A DNA stretch of 10,722 nt from JAENVU01 sp031430375 (GCA_031430375.1 JANPBJ010000198.1:1-10722); one strand, 5' to 3'. Positions 1-7,206 are shown, numbered from the stretch's first letter. Numbers and translations: made by a program. The notes: a model not told the origin generated them from the sequence alone.

Positions 1-1
1 G

Positions 2-112
2 CTCCGAGCCCTCGCCAACCGCCTCGTGGGCCTCCTCCACGGCTGCCTCGACCACCAGACCCTGTACGACGAACACACCGCATGGGGACACCGCACCCAA
101 CTCGCCGCTTGA
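2..112 (+). CDS. IS110-type transposase, C-terminal end only (5' part outside window)
   Basis: The reading frame enters from the left edge and stops with TGA at 110-112, leaving 36 residues. The visible peptide includes LRALANRLVGLLHGCL and then LYDEHTAWGHR. This resembles the extreme C-terminus of IS110-family transposases, where a conserved 'NRLVG-LHxCL--xxxYDExxAW' tail follows the transposase_20 domain. These enzymes are DEDD-type recombinases that move circular intermediates, guided in characterised members by an element-encoded bridge/seek RNA. The catalytic residues lie outside the window, so it cannot be said whether the gene is intact or a remnant. The next gene, a P450 on the opposite strand, ends only 65 bases further on, so little room remains for a non-coding right end. 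Family assignment rests on the tail alone; another transposase family with a similar tail is possible. Confidence 0.7.
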   Translation, partial: LRALANRLVGLLHGCLDHQTLYDEHTAWGHRTQLAA

Positions 113-134
113 CATCTACCACCCGTGGGATGTC
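111..134. repeat. Hairpin at the transposase stop codon
   Basis: GACATC (111-116) pairs with GATGTC (129-134). Inside these, CCAC (119-122) pairs with GTGG (125-128), with a two-base TA bulge on the left arm. The tip would have to open because only two bases separate the inner arms. The left arm begins within the TGA stop codon. A second, weaker inverted repeat overlaps it: CGTGGGA at 124-130 with TCCCACG at 152-158. There is no T-run after either. It may terminate the transposase transcript or be part of the element's right end. Confidence 0.45.
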
Positions 135-177
135 TAACTCGCCTGCTGCTCTCCCACGTCGGGCTCCGACGCAGCGG

Positions 178-1455
178 TCAGCGGCGGGCGGTGATGGTGA
201 CGGGGACGCCGCCGACGGGATGCGCAGTCACCGTCCCTACTGGGCCCGGGAGCTCGGTCGACACGAGCGTGAGGTCCACCCGCTGCGCGAGCCGAGAGGC
301 CAGCATCGTCAGGTTCATTCGGGCGAGGCCGAACCCCAAGCAGCTGCGAGAGCCGGCGCCGAACGGCACCCACGCGTATTCGAGTTCGTCGCCGTCGACG
401 TGACGGCCCGGATCGAACCGCATGGGATCTGGCCACGACACGGGGTCGCGACCGGCGAGCAGCGGTGACCATGCGATGAGAGATCCGCGTCGGATTCGGT
501 AGGGCCCGAGGTCGAAGCTCTGGGCCGCGAGGCGCGGTGCGTGCGCGCCCGCGGGATGAATACGCAGGGACTCCTGCACCGCGGCCTCGGCCCACGGGCG
601 GCGATCGTCGGCTTCGACGGTTTCGGCCTCGGCTCGCAGCTGCTGCCACACCTCTGCATCTGGCGCGGCCCGCAGGATGAGCCAACTGGCCGTGGCGGTC
701 GTGGTGTCGTAGCCCGCACCGATGAGCGAGACCACTTGATCCTTGAGTTCGCTCGCGCGGAGGCCGTCGGTGGCAAGCAGTGTGTCGAGCACGTCGTCGC
801 GTTCGCGCGACGGCTCCCGCCGTCGCCGTTCGATCTCCTCGTCGAGGCGCGCATCGAACGAGCGACGAGATGCTCGGGCGCGTTCGCGGTCACCGAAGGG
901 GAGTGGGTGCGGCACCTGTTTGAGTATCGGTCGGTTGATGTATTCCGCGGCGGGCGCGAGGCGATCACCAATGTCGTCCGCGTCGAGCTCGGGACCGAAC
1001 AACACCCGCACCACGATGCGGCGAACCGCGGTTTGGATGTGTGGCGCAAGATCGAAGACCTCGCCCAACGGCAGTGCGTCGATCATCCGGTCGTACTCCG
1101 CGAGGACTACGGTTCGCCACGCCTGGAGCCTCCGCAGTGCAAACGCCGGTTGGACGAGGGAACGACGACGGTCGTGATCGGCGCCATCACTGACGAGCAT
1201 CGAGGTGGGCCCCACGAACACACCGAGCGGCAGTTTGAACACCGGCCCCCAGCGGTATCGCTCCTGCGGACCGGTCAGTACCACCTTGATGAGTTCACGA
1301 TCGCCCACGACCACAATCGAGGTCGGCCCGAGGTGGACGGCGAAGGTACGTCCGTACCGCGCGGCGAGCGCCTCGATGGTGTCCATCGGTGTGTTGAGTA
1401 GCCCCCGGGTGGCGGTGACTGCCGCGCGGCCGCGGGGTCCGGGGATCACCGTCAT
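178..1455 (-). CDS. Cytochrome P450
   Basis: A complete bacterial-length P450 of 425 residues, probably a soluble heme monooxygenase that uses O2 and electrons from a separate redox partner. The I-helix oxygen-activation motif AGYDTT is at residues 247-252 (acid D250, T251). The K-helix ExxR is ESLR at 295-298. The PxRF-like motif PMRF is at 344-347. The heme loop FGAGSRSCLG is at 366-375, with Cys372 as the proximal ligand. All key residues are present. I chose the ATG at 1455 because AAGGAG lies 9 bases upstream and the P450 fold starts soon after; the open frame runs further upstream to about 1893 but overlaps the divergent acyltransferase gene. No ferredoxin or reductase gene is adjacent, so substrate and redox partner cannot be inferred. 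It is divergent from the acyltransferase, and its 3' end faces a transposase tail. Confidence 0.96.
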   Translation of the reverse strand: MTVIPGPRGRAAVTATRGLLNTPMDTIEALAARYGRTFAVHLGPTSIVVVGDRELIKVVLTGPQERYRWGPVFKLPLGVFVGPTSMLVSDGADHDRRRSLVQPAFALRRLQAWRTVVLAEYDRMIDALPLGEVFDLAPHIQTAVRRIVVRVLFGPELDADDIGDRLAPAAEYINRPILKQVPHPLPFGDRERARASRRSFDARLDEEIERRRREPSRERDDVLDTLLATDGLRASELKDQVVSLIGAGYDTTTATASWLILRAAPDAEVWQQLRAEAETVEADDRRPWAEAAVQESLRIHPAGAHAPRLAAQSFDLGPYRIRRGSLIAWSPLLAGRDPVSWPDPMRFDPGRHVDGDELEYAWVPFGAGSRSCLGFGLARMNLTMLASRLAQRVDLTLVSTELPGPVGTVTAHPVGGVPVTITARR

Positions 1456-1464
1456 GGGTGCACG

Positions 1465-1470
1465 CTCCTT
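1465..1470 (-). promoter_or_regulatory. Ribosome binding site of the P450 gene
   Basis: On the minus strand the bases read AAGGAG, a strong Shine-Dalgarno match, 9 bases before the ATG at 1455. This site decides the start codon against the longer upstream frame. Confidence 0.75.
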
Positions 1471-1640
1471 GGCCGGGATCGGTCGGTTCACCCGATGGTG
1501 TACTCGACGTGGGGCACCGGCGCTTTGTCCCGTTGATGTTCCACGGCATCGGGCATAGGAGGCGCGGGTCCATGGATCGCTCCGCGAATGGCAGTCGGCG
1601 GCGAATCCGGACGTGTCGTGGACGGAAAACACGCAGCAAT

Positions 1641-1667
1641 CGATCCCGGTACGCCGTGTACCGATCG
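1641..1667. promoter_or_regulatory. Imperfect palindrome in the divergent P450/acyltransferase intergenic region
   Basis: The region between the two divergent starts (1456-1723) is 268 bases and must hold both promoters, but I see no convincing -35/-10 pair in it. Its clearest structure is an inverted repeat: CGGTAC (1647-1652) and GTACCG (1658-1663) around a 5-base spacer. It is extended by CGAT (1641-1644) and ATCG (1664-1667), with two extra C bases on the left arm. It could be an operator acting on one or both genes. If the GTG at 1613 were the true acyltransferase start, the repeat would lie inside the coding region. Confidence 0.35.
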
Positions 1668-1723
1668 AGGTGTGCTCTGCTGGCGGCGTGGGCGTTCGAC
1701 AACTGGGCGGGTTGGTGCGGAGC

Positions 1724-3052
1724 ATGGCCGATGCGACGCCGCCCGAGCGGGATCGGACCATCGACTTCTTGCGGGCCGCTTCGATCCTCGCCGTTGTGTG
1801 CGGACACTGGCTCGTTGCGACGATCCAACGGACCCCGCACGGCATCGAGGTCGGCAACGTCCTGAGCGACGTCTCGGGCCTGCGGCCCGTCACCTGGGTG
1901 TTTCAGGTCATGGGTGTGTTCTTCCTCGTGGGCGGATTCTCCACGCGGCGGGCGATCGAAGGTCGGACCGCGTTCGATTCGGGTGCCTTCTTCGCGGCGC
2001 GTGCGGAGCGTCTCTTGCGCCCGACGGTGGTGTTCATTGTGGCGTGGCTCGGTGCGGCCACCGTCCTCACCGCCTTCGATGTCGACGCCGCGTTGGTCCA
2101 TGACGTCGCCCGGATCGCGGCGCAACCGCTCTGGTTTCTCGCGGTGTATCTCGTGGTCACCTTGATCGCACCCGTTCAGCTCCACATCCATCGTTCGGCA
2201 CCGCTCGCGCTGGTGATCGGACTGCCGGTGGTGGTCGTGGGTTTGGACGCGTTGCGGTTCTCCCACGTCCTGCCCGGGCTCGCGGTGCTCAACTACTTGT
2301 TCGTCTTCGCGTTTGCCCAGGAGCTGGGTTTCCACTTTGCCGGTCGTGCGAATCCGATCCCGATCAGGGGCGCGCTGACGGTTGCCGCGGTCGCGCTGGG
2401 TGTCCTCGCAGTGCTCTCGACCGTTGGTCCGTATCCGGTGAGCATGGTGGGATTGCCCGGCGCGCGGGTGTCGAATATGAGTCCTCCGACGGTGTGCATT
2501 CTCGTGCTGACGGTGGCGCAGACCGCGGTGCTGCTCGCGCTGCGCCCGACGTTGGCGCGCTGGTTGGAGCGGGGCGGCCCGTGGACGTTCACGGTGGCGA
2601 TCAACGCGGGGATCATGACGATCTTCCTCTGGCATCTCACTGCGGCGGCCGCGATGGGCGGGTTCTTCTACTCGGTGAACTGGTTGCCGGCGCCGGCGTC
2701 CGCACCATGGTGGGGGGCGAAGATCCCGTGGTTCCTCGGGTGTCTGGCGATTCTCGTGCCCCTCGTCCTCCTGACCGTGGGCGTGGAGCGCATGCCGAGC
2801 TGGACCCGGGCGCAGCGCGGTGCCGCGGCCCGTCGGGCGCTTGGCGCACTCGTAGCCGTCCGCGGCCTGGCCGGATTCGCTCTGACTGGGTTCAACCATC
2901 TCCTGGACCCCGGCGGTCGGGCCTTCCTCGGCCCCCAGCTGAGCCCGTTGGTGGATCTCATCCTCGTGGCCGGCGGGTATCTCCTCGCCTGTGGAATCCC
3001 ACGACGGGGGGCTGGACGGCGGCCGAGCACTGCCGACGACGGCTCGCGCTGA
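1724..3052 (+). CDS. Acyltransferase-3 family integral membrane protein
   Basis: The predicted protein has 442 residues and about ten hydrophobic spans. It opens with the family hallmark RDRTIDFLRAASILAVVCGHW at residues 9-29, whose arginine and histidine (H28) are typical of acyltransferase-3 / OafA-like proteins. It continues with FFLVGGFSTRR (66-76), RAERLLRP (93-100) near the second span, and FLWHLTAAAA (301-310), which carries another conserved histidine. These proteins move acyl groups across or at the membrane onto sugars, lipids or other acceptors; the acceptor here is unknown. A short basic, Ser/Arg-rich tail follows the last span. I prefer the ATG at 1724 because homology begins about ten residues in. 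A GTG at 1613 is possible, since no well-spaced Shine-Dalgarno decides the matter (GCGGAG at 1717-1722 is too close). The divergent P450 could act in the same pathway, but nothing here proves it. Confidence 0.88.
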   Translation: MADATPPERDRTIDFLRAASILAVVCGHWLVATIQRTPHGIEVGNVLSDVSGLRPVTWVFQVMGVFFLVGGFSTRRAIEGRTAFDSGAFFAARAERLLRPTVVFIVAWLGAATVLTAFDVDAALVHDVARIAAQPLWFLAVYLVVTLIAPVQLHIHRSAPLALVIGLPVVVVGLDALRFSHVLPGLAVLNYLFVFAFAQELGFHFAGRANPIPIRGALTVAAVALGVLAVLSTVGPYPVSMVGLPGARVSNMSPPTVCILVLTVAQTAVLLALRPTLARWLERGGPWTFTVAINAGIMTIFLWHLTAAAAMGGFFYSVNWLPAPASAPWWGAKIPWFLGCLAILVPLVLLTVGVERMPSWTRAQRGAAARRALGALVAVRGLAGFALTGFNHLLDPGGRAFLGPQLSPLVDLILVAGGYLLACGIPRRGAGRRPSTADDGSR

Positions 3053-3056
3053 CGGC

Positions 3057-3110
3057 GCTGCGAGTCCTGGAACTGCGAGCCGTCGACGCTGCGAGTCCGA
3101 TGGAACTGAG
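3057..3110. repeat. Short imperfect direct repeat upstream of the padR promoter
   Basis: Two copies of about 23 bases, at 3057-3079 and 3088-3110, lie 31 bases apart start to start. Both begin GCTGCGAGTCC and both contain TGGAACTG; copy 2 carries two extra bases between these blocks. The repeat fills most of the gap between the acyltransferase stop and the TTGACA box. It may be slippage debris or paired protein-binding sites. Confidence 0.5.
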
Positions 3111-3112
3111 GC

Positions 3113-3141
3113 TTGACAGGGAGTTACTCGGTATGCATACT
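3113..3141 (+). promoter_or_regulatory. Sigma-70-type promoter of the padR-ABC operon
   Basis: A perfect -35 box TTGACA lies at 3113-3118. After a 17-base spacer comes CATACT at 3136-3141, which matches four of six bases of TATAAT. Start of transcription is expected about 7-9 bases downstream, at roughly 3148-3150, so the transcript would begin at or next to the padR ATG. The -10 box lies inside the operator palindrome. Confidence 0.75.
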
Positions 3142-3148
3142 GAGTAAC
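3123..3148. promoter_or_regulatory. Near-perfect 26-bp palindromic operator, probably for PadR
   Basis: The 26-base sequence begins GTTACTC and ends GAGTAAC, around the centre GTATGCATAC. Only one symmetric base pair breaks the dyad (G3130 against T3141), so 24 of 26 positions are symmetric. It covers the -10 box and ends one base before the padR ATG at 3150, so a bound dimer would block RNA polymerase. PadR-family repressors commonly bind long dyads with this kind of AT-containing centre in their own promoters. Autoregulation is inferred from position and family. Confidence 0.82.
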
Positions 3149-3149
3149 T

Positions 3150-3671
3150 ATGGCCGTACGAGAAGGACTCCTGGCATTGCTCGCCGACGGGCCGCGCCAC
3201 GGGTATCAACTCAAGACCGAGTTCGAGGGCGCAACCGGGAGCGTCTGGCCGCTCAACGTGGGTCAGGTGTACACCACGCTCGACCGGCTCGAGCGCGACG
3301 GTCTGGTGGATCACGAGGCCACCGAGGACACCAAGACCTACCGCATCACCGCCGACGGTCGCGAGGCCCTTGGGGCTTGGTGGACTGCGGTCCCGGTGGA
3401 TGAGCCGCCGCCGCGCGACGAGCTGATGCTCAAGGTGTTGATGGCGATCGAGCGGGGACCGAAGCACGCGCTGAGTGTGATCACGCGGCAGCGCACCGCG
3501 CTCGTCGCGTTGCTGCAACGTCGCCGCCGCGAGGTGCGCGCGAGCGGCTCGGCGCCATCGCTTGCCGGTGACTTGGTGGCCGATGCGCTCGTGGTGCGCG
3601 CCGAAGCGGATCTGCGATGGCTCGATCGTTGTGAGGCGCGTCTTGCGCGACAGGACAGGGGGAAACAATGA
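3150..3671 (+). CDS. PadR-family transcriptional regulator
   Basis: A 173-residue protein with the PadR winged-helix domain in its first 80 residues. The motif LLADGPRHGYQLKTEFE (10-26) is followed by WPLNVGQVYTTLDRLERDGLV (33-53), which holds the recognition helix, and then by the wing KTYRITADGREAL (62-74). The C-terminal half (about 90-170) is helical and charged, as in long PadR proteins that dimerise through it. PadR proteins usually repress a neighbouring transporter or detoxification gene and release DNA when they bind a small molecule. No Shine-Dalgarno fits before the ATG, because the operator palindrome occupies the place, so leaderless translation is likely. Its TGA overlaps the ATG of the ABC ATPase gene (ATGA, 3668-3671), indicating translational coupling. 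The inducer is unknown. Confidence 0.95.
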   Translation: MAVREGLLALLADGPRHGYQLKTEFEGATGSVWPLNVGQVYTTLDRLERDGLVDHEATEDTKTYRITADGREALGAWWTAVPVDEPPPRDELMLKVLMAIERGPKHALSVITRQRTALVALLQRRRREVRASGSAPSLAGDLVADALVVRAEADLRWLDRCEARLARQDRGKQ

Positions 3672-4399
3672 GTGGCACTTCCGCCTTGCGGTTCACGGAT
3701 GTGGTCAAGTGTTTCGGTCGCGGGCCCACGGAAGTGCGCGCGGTTGGTGGCGTGTCGTTGGCGGTCGAGCCGGGCGAGATCGTGGCGATCATGGGGCCGT
3801 CGGGATGCGGGAAGTCCACGCTGCTCCACCTGGCGGGCGCGCTGGAATCGCCAACGTCGGGGCAGGTCGAGGTCGGCGGCCGCGACCTCACCGCACTGAG
3901 CCTTGCGGCGCAGGCCGATCTTCGGCGCCGCGATGTTGGCTACATCTTTCAGAAGCTCAACCTCATCGCGTCGCTGAGTGCAATCGAGAACGTGATGCTG
4001 CCGTTGGAGCTCGACGGTTCGTCGCACCGAGCGGCGCGCCGCGCCGCCGACGTTGCGTTGGACGCCGTGGGCTTGGAACGCCATCTCGATCGGTTCCCTG
4101 ATGATCTCTCCGGGGGCGAACAGCAGCGCGTAGCGATCGCGCGAGCCATCGTGCGCCCGCGAGCGTTGTTGCTCGCGGACGAGCCAACGGGGGCGCTCGA
4201 TTCACTCACCGGCGACTCGATCATCGAGCTGCTCGCTTCGCTCCCCGCCTCGACCGGTGCGGCGCTGGTGTTGGTCACGCACGAACCGCGGTTCGCATCC
4301 TGGGCCGACCGCGTGGTGTTCCTGCGTGACGGCGTGATCGTGGACGAGTCGGTCCCCGCGCCAGTGGCGACTGTGGCGGCGATGGGCTCCACCAACTGA
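3668..4399 (+). CDS. ABC transporter ATP-binding protein (MacB/LolD type)
   Basis: A 243-residue nucleotide-binding subunit with every functional motif intact. Walker A is GPSGCGKST at residues 43-51. The Q-loop is YIFQKLNLI (92-100, Gln95). The signature is LSGGEQQR (147-154). Walker B is LLLADEP (167-173, with Asp171 and catalytic Glu172), the D-loop region is GALD (175-178), and the switch His is H205 in LVTHEP. Length and the phrase 'LSGGEQQRVAIARAIV' fit the LolD/MacB/FtsE group that pairs with FtsX-type permeases. Such systems couple ATP hydrolysis to export or to mechanical work on the outer face of the membrane, not to classic import. It overlaps padR by 4 bases and the permease by 1 base (TGATG), and a purine-rich AGGGGGAAA precedes the ATG. 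It presumably works as a dimer with the permease encoded next. Confidence 0.97.
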   Translation: MSGTSALRFTDVVKCFGRGPTEVRAVGGVSLAVEPGEIVAIMGPSGCGKSTLLHLAGALESPTSGQVEVGGRDLTALSLAAQADLRRRDVGYIFQKLNLIASLSAIENVMLPLELDGSSHRAARRAADVALDAVGLERHLDRFPDDLSGGEQQRVAIARAIVRPRALLLADEPTGALDSLTGDSIIELLASLPASTGAALVLVTHEPRFASWADRVVFLRDGVIVDESVPAPVATVAAMGSTN

Positions 4400-7080
4400 T
4401 GCTCGGATCCTGGCGACTCGCCGCCCGCCTGGCGCGCCGCGAGACCCGCCGCCGTCCCGGCCGCGCAATGTTGGTGGTGTTGCTGATCGCGGTCCCCGTG
4501 TTCGCGCTCACGGTCGCTGATGTCCTCGTGGAGACGCAGTTTGTCCGGAGGGGCTCCGAATCGTTCCGTCGTTCCTACGGTCCGGCGAGCGTCGTATTCG
4601 ACGTCGATGGAGTAGCGGACCCTCGCTTTGAATCGGCGTTGCCGGTCGGGTCGACGGTCGTGCGATTTGCGTCGGCCTGGGAGTTGCCGTTGACCCCCGC
4701 GAACGGGCAAGGACTTCGTTCAGTGAAGGTGTTGAATCTCGGCGCGGCCGACTCCGCGGCGTTCGCCGGCCTGGAGCTGACCAGCGGGCGGAATGCAAGG
4801 GCGGGCGAGCTGGTGATGAGCCGCGGGGTTGCCCAGTGGCTCGGAGTTCATGTCGGAGAACTCGTTCGTTTCTCTCGGCCCGGGTTTTCGGGGCGGGTTG
4901 TCGGGATCGCGCGCTCGCTCGAGGATTATCGGACGCCGATCCTGATCGCACCGAGTTTCGATTTTGGTGTCGTCCGCCAACCCGGCCTGGTTCGAACGAC
5001 GGTTGCGGTCGAGCTTCCACGCGGTGTCTTCGTCACGCGTGAGTTCGATTCGACCTTCGAACGGCTGACGCTTCACGCTCCAGGAGAGACACGGCCGTTT
5101 CCAAAACTATTGGGAGGTGAAGCGCTCCCGGACTCACCGGGGTTGCTGGGCGCGACCATTCCCGCTCAGTTCGGAAACGGTTCGACGGTTCCGGCGCAGG
5201 GGAGGTTTTGGGGTTGGGTTGCCGTGGCGTTGTTGCTCGCCGCGATCGGGGTGATCATCTCGGCGGCGTTCGCGACGACGGCGGTCCGCCAGCTGGTGAC
5301 GCTGGGGTTGGTCTCGGCCAACGGTGGCGATCAGCGGTTTCTTCGGACGATGCTCACCTTGCAGGGAACGGTGCTCGGCGCGATCGGTGCTGCGCTGGGC
5401 GTGACCGCTGGACTCGTCGGTCTGTCGCTCGCCCAGAACTGGATCGAGAGCCTCTACCACCACGAGCTGAACTACGTGGTGAACCCATATCTCGGGCTGA
5501 TCGCGCTCACTGCGATCGGCGCGGCGACGATTGCGGCCCGATTCCCTGCCCGAACAACGAGTCGGGTTCCGGTCCTCGCCGCGCTCGGTGGCCGGCGTCC
5601 GCTTGCGCCGGTTCCACCACTGCGGTGGTTGAAGGCGACCATCATTTTCGGTACGGGTCTTGGGCTGCTCGCGCTCGTTGCGGCCGTGTCTCGGGACCGG
5701 ACGTCGCAGCCGCAAACCGTCGCACTGGTGGCGATCGCAGGCGGTCTGTTGGTGATGGCCGGTGCGGCGTACCTCGCGCCGGTTGTGGTGGAGCTGCTCG
5801 TGAAGTGTTGCGCGCGCCTTGGTCCTGCCGCGCGTATCGCCGCTCGCAGTTTGGTCCGGGTGCGCAGTCGGAGTGCGGCGGTCGTGACCGCCGGGGCCAT
5901 CGCCGGCGCGCTGGCGATCGCGGTGGTGACGGCCATGCTCGGGCTCGGCACTGGACGCAACGTGGAGCGCTACTCCGCTCTGCCTGCGAACGTCATGACC
6001 ATCACCAGTACGAGGGTTGTGGATGGACTGTCGTTGCCGCTCCCGGGGGAACTCTCGGAGAGCCAACGGGTTGTTGAAGGAGTGCTTCCCGGTGTGAAGT
6101 TCGGCAATATCGAGGGGTTCCTCGCCGCCCCCGTCGGTACTGCGGATGTCGGCCCCCCATCGTTCCCGGTGCTCGTCGACAGCCCACCGCTGCGGAGGCT
6201 GCTCGTGCTTTCCGGCGCGGCGAAGCGTGCACTCGATCGGGACGGAGCGGTGTGGGATGCGGGAGCCTTTGCGCTAGCGCCGATCGCAAATGGCAGCCGT
6301 TCTGGTGAGCCGCAGGTCGTCACGCTCCAGGTTGGCGGCGACGGACCGAGGTTCATCGCCCAGGCGGCCCCCATTGGCTGGCGTCAGTATTTCGGTTCCG
6401 AGGCGTTTGTGGTCGTGACCCCCGCGCGAGTTCGCTCGCTCGGCGTCAGGCCACTCGTGGTTGGGGTGGTCGGAGTCACATCGAAACCGATCGCCGAGGG
6501 GCAACGGGATGCTCTCTACAGGGGTCAATACCAATCGGACCCGTATGTGACGCCACCGGCTGTTGATACGAATCCTTCGGGCGTGTCGGTGTCGGTCGGT
6601 TCAGGCGACACCATCCCCGCGTTTTGGCGAGGTGTCTTGAACCCGGCGAGCCTGCAACTCTGGATCGCCGGATTGGCGTCGTTGTTCGTGCTGCTCGTGG
6701 TTGGGATTGGCCTGCTACTCGGTGCCGCGGAAGGTGCTGAGGAACGCACGGTGCTTGATTCGCTCGGTGCGAAGCCGAAGTCGCGGCGGCGTATGAGTGC
6801 CACGAACGCCTACTTGCTGGCCACGGGCGGTGCAGTGCTGGCGTTGCCAACCGGCTTTGTTCCGATTGCCGTCGTCTTCCAGGCGCTGCAGAAACCGATC
6901 GCGGGCCAGCAAGTTGTTGCCGGGTCGTCGCTCTACCCCTTGGTCGAGTTTCCGTGGATCGCCGCGATCGCGATCGTGGTGGTCATCCCGATCGTCGCGG
7001 CGTTCCTGGCCTGGGCTGGCTCCGCGGCCGCGCAACGCACGCGACCCATCCTCGGCCACGCAGGATTCGGCACGGATTGA
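4399..7080 (+). CDS. FtsX/MacB-type ABC transporter permease
   Basis: An 893-residue membrane protein with about ten hydrophobic spans in a duplicated layout. Span 1 is at 23-44 after an Arg-rich N-terminus, followed by a large extracytoplasmic region (about 45-268). Spans at 269-292, 322-346 and 363-383 form the first FtsX domain. Two linking spans lie at 411-430 and 438-464. A further span at 491-514 opens the second half, followed by a second extracytoplasmic region (about 515-752) and a second FtsX domain with spans at 753-776, 803-827 and 851-876. This is the usual layout of large actinobacterial permeases paired with a MacB/LolD-type ATPase; they export peptides, drugs or lipids, or sense them. 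Its ATG overlaps the ATPase stop codon (TGATG), so the two are coupled. Family is clear; substrate is not. It ends 19 bases before a long inverted repeat. Confidence 0.94.
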   Translation: MLGSWRLAARLARRETRRRPGRAMLVVLLIAVPVFALTVADVLVETQFVRRGSESFRRSYGPASVVFDVDGVADPRFESALPVGSTVVRFASAWELPLTPANGQGLRSVKVLNLGAADSAAFAGLELTSGRNARAGELVMSRGVAQWLGVHVGELVRFSRPGFSGRVVGIARSLEDYRTPILIAPSFDFGVVRQPGLVRTTVAVELPRGVFVTREFDSTFERLTLHAPGETRPFPKLLGGEALPDSPGLLGATIPAQFGNGSTVPAQGRFWGWVAVALLLAAIGVIISAAFATTAVRQLVTLGLVSANGGDQRFLRTMLTLQGTVLGAIGAALGVTAGLVGLSLAQNWIESLYHHELNYVVNPYLGLIALTAIGAATIAARFPARTTSRVPVLAALGGRRPLAPVPPLRWLKATIIFGTGLGLLALVAAVSRDRTSQPQTVALVAIAGGLLVMAGAAYLAPVVVELLVKCCARLGPAARIAARSLVRVRSRSAAVVTAGAIAGALAIAVVTAMLGLGTGRNVERYSALPANVMTITSTRVVDGLSLPLPGELSESQRVVEGVLPGVKFGNIEGFLAAPVGTADVGPPSFPVLVDSPPLRRLLVLSGAAKRALDRDGAVWDAGAFALAPIANGSRSGEPQVVTLQVGGDGPRFIAQAAPIGWRQYFGSEAFVVVTPARVRSLGVRPLVVGVVGVTSKPIAEGQRDALYRGQYQSDPYVTPPAVDTNPSGVSVSVGSGDTIPAFWRGVLNPASLQLWIAGLASLFVLLVVGIGLLLGAAEGAEERTVLDSLGAKPKSRRRMSATNAYLLATGGAVLALPTGFVPIAVVFQALQKPIAGQQVVAGSSLYPLVEFPWIAAIAIVVVIPIVAAFLAWAGSAAAQRTRPILGHAGFGTD

Positions 7081-7099
7081 ACCGAGGGACTGAAGACCG

Positions 7100-7148
7100 A
7101 GCGCTTGTCGAGTAGGTGGCGGCCAGCGCCGGTTACTCGACAAGCGCT
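7100..7148. terminator. 15-bp perfect inverted repeat between convergent genes, probable bidirectional terminator
   Basis: AGCGCTTGTCGAGTA at 7100-7114 is exactly reverse-complemented at 7134-7148, around a 19-base spacer. The spacer itself can form a small GGCG/CGCC stem. It lies 19 bases after the permease stop and 58 bases before the stop of the minus-strand Ddn-like gene, so it can serve both. There is no T-run on either side, as is common for terminators in high-GC actinobacteria. The rest of 7081-7206 shows nothing further. Confidence 0.65.
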
Positions 7149-7206
7149 GCTGGTGACGCCGCGCCGACGAACGCCGACGGCAGACGTGGACGCCGAGCCG
7201 ATTGGC

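Noticed and set aside
1456..1893. N-terminal extension of the P450 to an upstream start near 1893
   Set aside because: The extension overlaps the divergent acyltransferase gene, has no P450 similarity, and is not needed because AAGGAG precedes the ATG at 1455.
1295..2899. A 534-codon open frame on the minus strand across the acyltransferase
   Set aside because: Its translation is a low-complexity Arg/His/Glu-rich product typical of antisense reading in high-GC DNA. The plus strand here encodes a clear acyltransferase-3 protein.
4508..6850. Antisense open frames of 80-310 codons inside the permease gene
   Set aside because: They are Arg/Pro/Ser-rich with no recognisable domains, while the plus strand gives a full-length FtsX-type permease.
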